Below are positions 1-5,080 of a stretch of DNA of 7,845 nucleotides, piece after piece. This DNA comes from Pseudomonadota bacterium (GTDB lineage Bacteria; Pseudomonadota; Alphaproteobacteria; Rhizobiales; Hyphomicrobiaceae), in NCBI GenBank assembly GCA_021812845.1, contig JAKAML010000048.1, positions 1-7,845 on the forward strand. The letters are read 5' to 3'. Both the position numbers and the translations under genes were made by a program. The notes under the pieces were generated by a model. The model searched no databases. It had not been told where the DNA came from and worked only from the letters and a program-made list of their open reading frames with translations. The stretch's first letter is position 1; the number at the start of each line of letters is the position of its first letter.

Positions 1-396
1 GTGGCGGTCGACGGCGGAAGCGTGACGCCGCTGATCCGCCACGCCGAGCTGAAGTCGCTGTCGGAAATCTCGCACGAACTCGCCGATCTCGCGGCGCGGG
101 CGCGATCGGGGCGTCTCGCCGCGCACGAGACCGCGGCCGGGACGACCTCGATCACCAACCTCGGGATGCACGGCATCGCGCGCGTCGAGGCGGTGATCGA
201 GCCGCCGCAGTCGACGATCCTCGCCGTCGGAATGGCCGAGCGCCGTGCGGTCGTGCACGGCGATACGCTCGGGATCGCGACCATGATGAGCTGCACGCTC
301 GCCTGCGACCAGCGCATCGTCGACGGCGTCACCGGCGCGGCGCTGCTGGCGGCGTTCAAGGCGCTGGTCGAGGAGCCGGTGCGGATGCTGCTGTAG
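1..396 (+). CDS. pdhC: Dihydrolipoamide acyltransferase (E2 of 2-oxo acid dehydrogenase complex), C-terminal part; left end cut by window
   Basis: This is the last 131 residues of the E2 catalytic domain, which moves the acyl group from lipoyl-lysine to CoA in the pyruvate dehydrogenase complex. The gene begins upstream of the window: the GTG at base 1 reads as an internal Val of the usual VAV..GGL.TPVIR stretch. Visible landmarks are TPLIRHAELKSL, the ITNLGMHGI segment, the PPQ..ILAVG segment, the CDQRIVDG motif and a C-terminus EEPVRMLL like that of alphaproteobacterial PdhC. The family's catalytic motif is DHRxxDG; here the histidine is Gln (codon 310-312). The usual Ser of TISNLGM is Thr (codon 154-156), and the usual INPPQ reads IEPPQ. 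So the fold and the locus say PdhC, but catalysis may be weakened or lost. The substrate (acetyl versus another acyl group) cannot be told from this fragment. No E3 gene follows it. Confidence 0.88.
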   Translation: MAVDGGSVTPLIRHAELKSLSEISHELADLAARARSGRLAAHETAAGTTSITNLGMHGIARVEAVIEPPQSTILAVGMAERRAVVHGDTLGIATMMSCTLACDQRIVDGVTGAALLAAFKALVEEPVRMLL

Positions 397-412
397 CGAC
401 CGATTCGCCCGA

Positions 413-432
413 GGGCGGCTCCGCAGCCGTCT
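413..432 (+). terminator. Possible hairpin terminator after the E2 gene
   Basis: An 8-bp stem (413-420 with 425-432, including two G-T pairs) with the loop ccgc begins 17 bases after the E2 stop codon. There is no T run after it, so it could be a weak or Rho-assisted end, or chance pairing in GC-rich DNA. The rest of the noncoding stretch 397-636 holds one more hairpin (546-552 with 560-566, 7 bp, loop cttgtga). I found no convincing promoter for the next gene. Confidence 0.3.
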
Positions 433-636
433 CGGCCGGGCGCCGGGTTCGCGAGGGCGGCCATTTCGTGTGGCGCTGCGGGCACTTTGGCCACCTATCC
501 ACAACCAACAGCCGGTTTGGCCCGCTCAGGAATGGCTTTCCGCCTCGCGGGCCTTGTGAGCCCGCGCGCCGCCGCCGTAGACCTTGGCTGGACACGGGCG
601 TGCGCGTTTCGAGACCTCGTTCCTGAGGGGGAATCC

Positions 637-1188
637 ATGATCAAGTTCTTGACCGCCCCGGCCGCCCTGCTGGTCGCTGCAGGGGCGCTGGCAGGCTGCG
701 CCAACGACGGCGTGCTCGGCACCTCGAGCAACCTCACGACCGCGGCGGTGACGCCGGTCGCGCAGCCGAAGGTCGACCCGGCGTGTGTGACGCTCGCCGC
801 CCAGATCGACACGCTGCGCAAGGAAGGCACCATCGACCGCCTGCAGCAGGCCGCCGACGGCAAGTCGCCGAGCGTGCAGGTCAAGCGGGCGGCGCTGGCC
901 AAGCAGGCGGAGCTGAACAAGGCCAACGCCGACTTCCAGGCGAAGTGCGGCACGGTGCCGGCACCGGCACAAACCGCCGCCGCGCCGGCGCCGGTGGCCA
1001 AGGACGCTGCCGCCGCCGCCAAGCCCGCGACGGCTGCGACGACGGCCAAGAAGGCCGTCAAGAAGGTGGCCGCTGCGAAGCCGGCCGAGGCCGCCCCCGC
1101 TCCGGCGGCGACGCCCGTCCCCGCGTCGGCGGCGATGGCGCCGCGCGCGACGGACGTGGTGGTGACGGTGCCGTCGCAGCAGCAGTGA
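637..1188 (+). CDS. Putative lipoprotein with a two-cysteine helical core and an Ala/Pro/Lys-rich tail (hypothetical, 183 aa)
   Basis: I do not recognise a named family. The ATG at 637 is chosen because GAGGGGGA (625-632) sits 4 bases before it and a signal peptide starts right there. The reading frame stays open further upstream, but that part is not signal-like. Residues 1-20 form a lipoprotein signal ending in LAG before Cys21; residue 22 is Ala, so outer-membrane sorting is likely if the E. coli rule holds. Residues 50-104 form a charged, probably helical core bounded by Cys50 and Cys104, which could form a disulfide in the periplasm. Residues 105-183 are a low-complexity Ala/Pro/Lys tail of the kind that can span periplasm or peptidoglycan. 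The core aligns with that of the lipoprotein at 1490-1804 (Cys, Thr+2, Ala+5, Asp+8, Leu+10, Gly+14, Arg+18, Ala+22 and Gly+25 identical), so the two are probable paralogues. Lipidation and the coding call are well supported; function is unknown. Confidence 0.8.
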   Translation: MIKFLTAPAALLVAAGALAGCANDGVLGTSSNLTTAAVTPVAQPKVDPACVTLAAQIDTLRKEGTIDRLQQAADGKSPSVQVKRAALAKQAELNKANADFQAKCGTVPAPAQTAAAPAPVAKDAAAAAKPATAATTAKKAVKKVAAAKPAEAAPAPAATPVPASAAMAPRATDVVVTVPSQQQ

Positions 1189-1210
1189 GCCGTCGCCTGT
1201 CGTGACCGGA

Positions 1211-1233
1211 GCGGCCGGCGTCGCGCCGGCCGC
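1211..1233 (+). terminator. Perfect 10-bp hairpin after the first lipoprotein gene
   Basis: The arms 1211-1220 and 1224-1233 are perfect complements with the loop tcg, 22 bases after the stop codon at 1186-1188. No T run follows. It may protect the 3' end or assist termination together with the better terminator-like hairpin at 1288-1315. Confidence 0.4.
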
Positions 1234-1287
1234 CGGCCCGATGCGACAATTGGCATCATGCGGCGTGCGAGACGCGTGGCGAAACGT

Positions 1288-1315
1288 GGAACGAGCGGCC
1301 CGCGCCGCTCGTTTT
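1288..1315 (+). terminator. Intrinsic terminator of the first lipoprotein gene (alternative reading: EcfG-type promoter)
   Basis: The arms 1290-1299 and 1304-1313 pair perfectly over 10 bp with loop ccgc, and a TTTT run (1312-1315) closes the 3' arm. This is a classic intrinsic terminator shape about 100 bases after the stop codon. The same bases also read GGAAC (1288-1292), a 17-base spacer, then CGTT (1310-1313), which matches the general-stress sigma EcfG promoter consensus of alphaproteobacteria. Because the stem makes CGTT the complement of AACG, the promoter match may be a by-product of the hairpin. The terminator reading is preferred. Confidence 0.6.
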
Positions 1316-1489
1316 CGCGTCACGGGAGCCCTTGCCCGCGCCTGTTCTCGAGGCAGGGCAGGGCGGCCGGAGCGGCCGTACAACAGCCGCGCGGCGATGC
1401 GCTTCGCCCAGGGATCACTCGGGGTTGCGCGCCGGTGGCCGGTATGGTGAATGGTCGCCGGAAATGTCGGCCGTCCAGCGGGAGGATAC
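1316..1489. other. Noncoding leader region before the second lipoprotein gene
   Basis: Together with the hairpins at 1211-1233 and 1288-1315 this makes a stretch of about 300 bases without a gene (1189-1489). Beyond those hairpins I see only the ribosome binding site GGGAGGA (1480-1486) of the next gene. No good -35/-10 pair is visible, so the promoter of the next gene is unresolved. Confidence 0.5.
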
Positions 1490-1804
1490 ATGCTCGGAGC
1501 GATGGGGCAGGGATCGAAGGTGACGCGGCGCGCCGGAGCGCTGGCGGTTGCGGCCGTGCTCACGACCGCAGTCGCAGGATGCGGCGGCTCGACCTCGGGC
1601 GGCGATCCTGGCGCCAGGGCGCTGCCACAGGGCTCGAGCTGCCAGACGGTCCGCGCGGAAATGGACAAGCTCCTGTCGCGGGGCGTGCAGCCGCGGGTCG
1701 AGGCCGCCCAGGCCGGCCGCAAGCTGCCGCCGCAACAGCAGGCCGAGGTCGATCAGTACAACCGCCTCCTGGCGCAGTATCTCGGCGCCCGCTGCCATCA
1801 GTGA
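1490..1804 (+). CDS. Small putative lipoprotein with two-cysteine core, paralogue of the 637-1188 product (hypothetical, 104 aa)
   Basis: I do not recognise a named family. The ATG at 1490 is preferred over an in-frame ATG at 1451 because GGGAGGA (1480-1486) lies 3 bases before it and because it gives a compact signal peptide. Residues 10-30 carry a basic start (KVTRR), a hydrophobic stretch and the lipobox VAG before Cys31. A Gly/Ser linker (32-50) leads to a helical core from Cys51 to Cys102 that ends two residues before the C-terminus. This core aligns without gaps over its first 28 positions with that of the lipoprotein upstream: identical Cys, Thr, Ala, Asp, Leu, Gly, Arg, Ala and Gly at the same spacing, and a second Cys after 50 rather than 53 residues. 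It lacks the long Ala/Pro/Lys tail of its partner. The two cysteines may form a periplasmic disulfide; function is unknown. Confidence 0.78.
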   Translation: MLGAMGQGSKVTRRAGALAVAAVLTTAVAGCGGSTSGGDPGARALPQGSSCQTVRAEMDKLLSRGVQPRVEAAQAGRKLPPQQQAEVDQYNRLLAQYLGARCHQ

Positions 1805-2132
1805 TACTTGCGCGCCGAGGTTCCGGCCTCGGAAGCGTACCTCTCCCCACTACTCCACGACCGGGTCCGCCCCGGCCATCGAGACTACGCTCGTCGCACA
1901 CGATGCGGTCTATGGCCGGCCCGGCGGCCGGCCAGGACCTGGGTTTGGAGCTTGTCGAAGCGTCGGCTCGCTCGTGATCTGAAGCCGTCGGGGGGGCGCG
2001 ACGCCACTTCTCCCGATCCGGCCCGTCCCGCTCCATTGGAATGCGGCGGCCGTTGCCGCCGCTCGACGGGGCGCAGGGACTCAGGCTCAATAGAGGCGGG
2101 CAATAGACCCGGACCGAACGGGGAGGCTCTCG
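1805..2132. other. 328-base noncoding stretch with three hairpins
   Basis: No credible gene is seen on either strand. Three perfect stems are present: 1815-1820 with 1827-1832 (6 bp, loop ttccgg), 1913-1921 with 1926-1934 (9 bp, loop cggc) and 2043-2050 with 2055-2062 (8 bp, loop cgtt). A short element GAGCTTGTCGAAGC (1948-1961), whose GCTT/AAGC ends pair, resembles the CTTCGACAAGCTC motif of dispersed palindromic repeats in some alphaproteobacteria. A heptamer CAATAGA is repeated at 2088-2094 and 2101-2107, just before the ribosome binding site GGGAGG (2121-2126). The first hairpin may end the upstream lipoprotein transcript. The rest could be a 5' leader or an unannotated small RNA, but GC-rich DNA makes stems by chance. 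Confidence 0.4.
1815..1832 (+). terminator. Possible hairpin terminator after the second lipoprotein gene
   Basis: A perfect 6-bp stem (CCGAGG with CCTCGG, loop ttccgg) starts 10 bases after the stop codon. There is no T run, so an intrinsic terminator is not certain. Confidence 0.3.
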
Positions 2133-2390
2133 ATGAGCAATTCGCAACTCCAATCCCTGATCGTGGTGTGCGTGATGGGCATCGTCGCCGGTTGGCTGGC
2201 GTCGATCATCGTCGGCGGCGGCGGCCTCGTGCGCTATCTCGTCACCGGCATCATCGGCGCTTTCGTCGGCGGCTACCTGCTCAATGCGCTGGGCGTCAAC
2301 CTCGGCATCCGCAACGCGCTGCTGTCGCAGATCGTGACGGCGACCATCGGCGCCATCGTCGTCGTTCTCCTGGCGCGGCTGATCGCGTAG
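2133..2390 (+). CDS. GlsB/YeaQ/YmgE family membrane protein (transglycosylase-associated protein), first copy
   Basis: This 85-residue protein belongs to the small three-helix inner-membrane family once labelled transglycosylase-associated and often induced by stress; its molecular role is not settled. The hydrophobic segments lie at about 7-27, 33-54 and 61-84. The family signature is clear: GIVAGWLA (16-23), a four-Gly turn (28-31), an Arg at 34 and GIIGAFVGG (39-47). The length is normal for the family. The start is set by GGGAGG (2121-2126), six bases before the ATG. A paralogue follows 44 bases downstream on the same strand, so the two are probably co-transcribed. In related genomes a gene of this family often sits just before lipA, as here. 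Confidence 0.9.
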   Translation: MSNSQLQSLIVVCVMGIVAGWLASIIVGGGGLVRYLVTGIIGAFVGGYLLNALGVNLGIRNALLSQIVTATIGAIVVVLLARLIA

Positions 2391-2434
2391 ATTTCCGCCC
2401 GACGGGACCAAACCAGATCGCGAGGGATACGCTC

Positions 2435-2713
2435 ATGGCTCAGCTTCAGCCCTACATGCCGTGGATCATCATGGCCATCAACGGCCTCGTCGCCGGCTGG
2501 CTGGCCGGGCTGCTGCTCGGCGGCGGCGGCCTGATCCGCAATTTCGTCGTCGGCATCATCGGCGCCTTCCTCGGCGGGCTCATGGTCCAGGCCGGACTGC
2601 TCAAGCTGCCGTTCGACTTCAACACGATCATCCCGGTGTTCGGCAACCAGATCGTCGTGTCGACGATCGGCGCGCTGATCGTCATCATCCTGGCGCGGCT
2701 GCTCGGCCGCTGA
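2435..2713 (+). CDS. GlsB/YeaQ/YmgE family membrane protein, second tandem copy
   Basis: This 92-residue protein is a paralogue of the gene just upstream. It shares VAGWLAGLLLGGGGLIR (19-35) and GIIGAFLGG (40-48), and its last helix ends in LARLLGR where the first copy has LARLIA. Hydrophobic segments lie at about 10-29, 37-56 and 69-90. Between helices 2 and 3 it has a longer loop (LKLPFDFNTIIPVFGNQ) than the first copy, which accounts for the extra length. The ATG at 2435 follows GAGGGA (2422-2427) by seven bases. The reading frame is open far upstream, but that part overlaps the first copy in another frame and is not credible. Possible roles are envelope stress tolerance or partnering with the first copy, for example as hetero-oligomers; this is inference. 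Confidence 0.9.
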   Translation: MAQLQPYMPWIIMAINGLVAGWLAGLLLGGGGLIRNFVVGIIGAFLGGLMVQAGLLKLPFDFNTIIPVFGNQIVVSTIGALIVIILARLLGR

Positions 2714-2728
2714 GCAGCGGATCCCGAT

Positions 2729-2743
2729 TGCCGGGCGCCGGCA
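2729..2743 (+). terminator. Possible hairpin after the GlsB pair
   Basis: A perfect 6-bp stem (TGCCGG with CCGGCA, loop gcg) begins 16 bases after the stop codon, with no T run. It lies in the 201-base gap before lipA, a gap long enough for lipA to have its own promoter. Confidence 0.3.
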
Positions 2744-2795
2744 GGCCGCCGCCCCGAGCTCTCCGGCCGAGACCAAGGTCGGCCCCAGCGGGGAC

Positions 2796-2824
2796 TTGCC
2801 GGGCCGGGCGGCGCTCCATAGGTT
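2796..2824 (+). promoter_or_regulatory. Candidate lipA promoter
   Basis: TTGCCG (2796-2801) and TAGGTT (2819-2824) are separated by 17 bases, ending about 90 bases before the lipA start. Each box matches the housekeeping consensus at about three of six positions, so this is a weak pattern call. Confidence 0.25.
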
Positions 2825-2914
2825 CGACGTGGCGACGGCCGACAGGGCCGCGCTGCCGCCCGGCGCGCACACTCGCGTGCCGAGAGCGGCCGGGAAAACC
2901 CATGATCGGGCGCC

Positions 2915-3880
2915 ATGGTCACGATAATCGATACCCGGGACGTGGCCGGCGGTGTGCCGAAGCCTCGTCATCCCGAGAAGGCCCGCAACCCCGACACGCC
3001 GCGGCTGCCGAAGCCGGCGTGGATCCGCGTCCGGGCGCCGCAATCGGCCGAATACGGGCGCACGCGCGAGATCGTGCGCAAGGGCGGCCTCGCCACGGTG
3101 TGCGAGGAGGCGAGCTGTCCGAACATCGGCGAATGCTGGTCGAAGCGCCACGCGACGATGATGATCATGGGCGCGGTCTGCACCCGCGCCTGTGCGTTCT
3201 GCAACGTCGCCACGGGCCTGCCGGCGCCGCTCGATCTTGGTGAGCCGGCGGCCATCGCGCGCGCGGTGTCCGAGCTTGCGCTCGAGCACGTCGTCGTCAC
3301 CTCCGTCGACCGCGACGACCTCTCCGACGGCGGTGCGGGGCACTTCGCGGCCGTGATCGGCGCGATCCGCGCCATGACTCCGCGCACCACGATCGAGGTG
3401 TTGACGCCCGACTTCCTGCGCAAGGACGGCGCCTTGGAGCAGGTCGTCGCCGCGCGCCCCGACGTCTTCAACCACAATCTCGAGACCGTTCCCGGCCTCT
3501 ACCTCCGCATCCGGCCCGGCGCGCGCTACTTCCACTCGCTGCGCCTGTTGCAGCACGCGAAAGAGCTCGACCCGCAGATGTTCACCAAGTCGGGCATCAT
3601 GGTGGGTCTCGGCGAGACGCGCGACGAGGTGCTGCAACTGATGGACGACCTGCGAAGCGCCGACGTCGATTTCCTGACGATCGGACAGTACCTGCAACCG
3701 ACGCCGAAGCACGCCGAGGTCAAGCGGTTCGTGCCGCCCGACGAGTTCGCGGCCCTCGAGCGCATCGCCCGCGCCAAGGGGTTCCTGATGGTCGCCGCGA
3801 CACCGCTGACGCGCTCGAGCTATCACGCGGGCGAGGATTTCGCGCGGCTGCGTGCGGCCCGCGCCGTCCGCGCCGGCTGA
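2915..3880 (+). CDS. lipA: Lipoyl synthase LipA
   Basis: This radical SAM enzyme inserts two sulfur atoms into octanoyl groups on carrier domains, making the lipoyl cofactor of E2 and GcvH proteins. At 321 residues it has the normal length. The auxiliary cluster cysteines are Cys63, Cys68 and Cys74 ([12 protein letters not shown]); the radical SAM cluster motif CTRACAFC gives Cys89, Cys93 and Cys96. Other family landmarks are [51 protein letters not shown] and the C-terminal RSSYH (300-304), whose serine contacts the auxiliary cluster in studied homologues. The start MVTIIDTRD matches alphaproteobacterial LipA N-termini. No strong ribosome binding site precedes it, so translation may be modest. 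A COQ10-type gene follows 16 bases after the stop, so they probably share a transcript. Its client, a lipoylated E2, is encoded at the left edge of the window. Confidence 0.98.
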   Translation: MVTIIDTRDVAGGVPKPRHPEKARNPDTPRLPKPAWIRVRAPQSAEYGRTREIVRKGGLATVCEEASCPNIGECWSKRHATMMIMGAVCTRACAFCNVATGLPAPLDLGEPAAIARAVSELALEHVVVTSVDRDDLSDGGAGHFAAVIGAIRAMTPRTTIEVLTPDFLRKDGALEQVVAARPDVFNHNLETVPGLYLRIRPGARYFHSLRLLQHAKELDPQMFTKSGIMVGLGETRDEVLQLMDDLRSADVDFLTIGQYLQPTPKHAEVKRFVPPDEFAALERIARAKGFLMVAATPLTRSSYHAGEDFARLRAARAVRAG

Positions 3881-3896
3881 GAGGACACGGCGCCCC

Positions 3897-4421
3897 GTGC
3901 CGCGCTATTCGACCCGCCGCCGCGTGGCTTTCTCGGCAAGCGAGATGTACGCCCTCGTCGCCGACGTCGAGCGCTACCCCGAGTTTCTGCCGCTGTGCGA
4001 GAGCCTGGTCGTGAGGAGCCGTGAGCCGCGCGGAGACGCGACCGTGCTCGTCGCGACCATGGGCGTCGGCTACAAGGCGATCCACGAGCGCTTCACGACG
4101 CGCGTGACGCTCGAGCCCGAGGCGCGGACGATCCTCGTCGAGTACCTCGACGGGCCGTTCCGGCGGCTCGAGAACCGCTGGCGGTTTCTCGACGTCGCTT
4201 CGGTCGGGGTGGCGGCGGCCGAGCCCATTCGGACGGTGGCGTCGCAGTCGGCGCGCGGTGTGTCCGAGGTCGATTTCTTCATCGACTACGAGTTCCGCTC
4301 GATGGCGCTGGGGCTGCTCATGGGGGCGATGTTCGACACCGCGTTCCGCCGCTTCGCCGAAGCCTTCGAGGACCGCGCGCGGGTCGTCTATGGCGTGCGC
4401 CGGCCGCAGGGTTCGGTCTGA
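3897..4421 (+). CDS. COQ10/RatA-type START-domain protein (ubiquinone-binding family)
   Basis: This 174-residue protein has the polyketide cyclase/START fold of the COQ10 family, which binds ubiquinone and supports respiration; the bacterial relative RatA is annotated as a ribosome association toxin, so RatA-type names are also used. Landmarks are YSTRRRVAFSASEMYALVADVERYPEFLPLC (residues 4-34), ERFTTRVTL (64-72), LDGPFRRLENRWRF (84-97) and a C-terminal helix with LMGAMFDTAFRRFAEAFE. The GTG at 3897 is chosen because family members start M-P-x-Y-S; GAGAGGA (3879-3885) lies 11 bases before it, partly over the lipA stop. An ATG at 3852 in the same frame overlaps lipA and adds an untypical N-terminus. 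Residues about 101-121 look like an insertion before the VDFFIDYEF strand, rich in Ala, Val and Ser. Its place after lipA is conserved in alphaproteobacteria and fits a respiratory role. Confidence 0.92.
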   Translation: MPRYSTRRRVAFSASEMYALVADVERYPEFLPLCESLVVRSREPRGDATVLVATMGVGYKAIHERFTTRVTLEPEARTILVEYLDGPFRRLENRWRFLDVASVGVAAAEPIRTVASQSARGVSEVDFFIDYEFRSMALGLLMGAMFDTAFRRFAEAFEDRARVVYGVRRPQGSV

Positions 4422-4439
4422 GCGGCCGTCACGGGCCGC
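4422..4439. terminator. Small palindrome between the convergent COQ10-type and cinA genes
   Basis: GCGGCC (4422-4427) pairs with GGCCGC (4434-4439) around a 6-base loop that includes part of the cinA stop codon. The two genes end tail to tail only seven bases apart, so a bidirectional end would be useful here. There is no T run and the call is weak. Confidence 0.3.
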
Positions 4440-4944
4440 AGCGGCGGTCGACGACCTCGGCAACCAGCGCCAGTGCCGCGCGCACGGTCGCGATGCGGAT
4501 CGCGGTGCGGCCGATCGGTCCGAACCTGCACTCCGCCGCGGCGAAGGGTCCGCCGCGCCGCACCGCCGCGACATGGACCAGACCGACCGGCTTCGCCTCG
4601 GTACCGCCGCCGGGTCCGGCGACGCCCGTGACGGCGACGGCGACGTCGGCCGGGCTCGCCGCCAGGGCGCCCCGCGCCATCGCCTCCGCGATCTCGGGGC
4701 TGACCGCGCCGACCCGGGCGATCAACCGCTCGTCGACGCCGAGCAGCGACGTCTTGGCGGCATTGGAGTACGTGACGAGGCCGCGCTCGACGACGTCCGA
4801 CGAGCCCGGGATCTCGGTCAGGAGCGCCGCGATCAGGCCGCCGGTGCAGCTTTCGGCGGTGACGATCCGCGCGCCCTCGGCCCTGAGGCGGCTCTGGAGC
4901 GTGGTCGCGGCCTCGATCAGGTCGGATGGAAACAGCTCGGACAC
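4429..4944 (-). CDS. pncC: CinA family protein, stand-alone C-terminal domain (nicotinamide-nucleotide amidohydrolase, PncC-type)
   Basis: The PncC domain hydrolyses nicotinamide mononucleotide to nicotinate mononucleotide, recycling NAD breakdown products in the cytoplasm. Landmarks are TAESCTGG with the conserved serine at residue 32, VTYSNAAK with the conserved Lys64, [23 protein letters not shown] and an R..T...AL tail. The N-terminal MoCF/COG1058 domain of full CinA is absent, as is usual for this stand-alone form of about 165-170 residues. I choose the GTG at 4944 (171 aa) because GGGAGG lies five bases upstream and the protein then has normal length. The ATGs at 4968 and 4965 would add eight or seven residues but lack a ribosome binding site. 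The gene converges on the COQ10-type gene. It lies downstream of the MarR-type gene but is separated from it by a strong terminator, so it should have its own promoter within 4945-5012; I cannot point to one. Confidence 0.93.
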   Translation of the reverse strand: MSELFPSDLIEAATTLQSRLRAEGARIVTAESCTGGLIAALLTEIPGSSDVVERGLVTYSNAAKTSLLGVDERLIARVGAVSPEIAEAMARGALAASPADVAVAVTGVAGPGGGTEAKPVGLVHVAAVRRGGPFAAAECRFGPIGRTAIRIATVRAALALVAEVVDRRCGP

Positions 4945-4949
4945 GATCG

Positions 4950-4955
4950 CCTCCC
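4950..4955 (-). promoter_or_regulatory. Ribosome binding site that decides the cinA start
   Basis: Read on the minus strand this is GGGAGG, five bases before the GTG at 4944-4942. It lies inside the longer reading frame from the ATG at 4968, so it argues for the shorter protein. Confidence 0.65.
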
Positions 4956-5012
4956 GTGAGCCCATCATGGCTGCCGCGGGTGCCAGCCTACAGCTCTGTC
5001 CGCCAACGACAA

Positions 5013-5033
5013 CGGCGCGCCCGAGGCGCGCCG
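5013..5033 (-). terminator. Intrinsic terminator of the MarR-type gene
   Basis: A perfect 9-bp GC stem (5013-5021 with 5025-5033, 3-base loop) lies 48 bases after the stop codon of the MarR-type gene. On the minus strand it is followed by TTGTCGTTGG, a partly T-rich tail. It separates the regulator from cinA. Confidence 0.65.
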
Positions 5034-5080
5034 CTGAATGAACGATCGGGGTCGGTTCGTCGGGGCCGCCGCCGGGGCGC

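Noticed and set aside
1..396. GTG at base 1 as a true start of a short protein
   Set aside because: The sequence begins mid-domain of an E2 acyltransferase (VAV..GG.TPLIR), so the GTG is an internal valine and the gene is cut by the window edge.
495..1259. Long minus-strand open frames opposite the first lipoprotein gene (also 526-1722)
   Set aside because: They are composition-driven shadows: Ala/Arg-rich with no family motif. The plus strand has a signal peptide, lipobox and ribosome binding site.
1885..2103. Minus-strand 72-codon frame in the noncoding stretch before the GlsB pair
   Set aside because: There is no ribosome binding site or recognisable motif, and the Arg/Pro-rich composition is typical of GC-rich shadow frames.
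2273..3826. 517-codon minus-strand open frame across the GlsB pair and lipA
   Set aside because: It lies opposite lipA and the GlsB genes, whose motifs are unmistakable, and its own translation resembles no known protein.
2961..4421. A toxin-antitoxin system based on the RatA name of the COQ10-type protein
   Set aside because: RatA-type annotation is inherited by similarity; the gene is a conserved housekeeping neighbour of lipA and no antitoxin is present.
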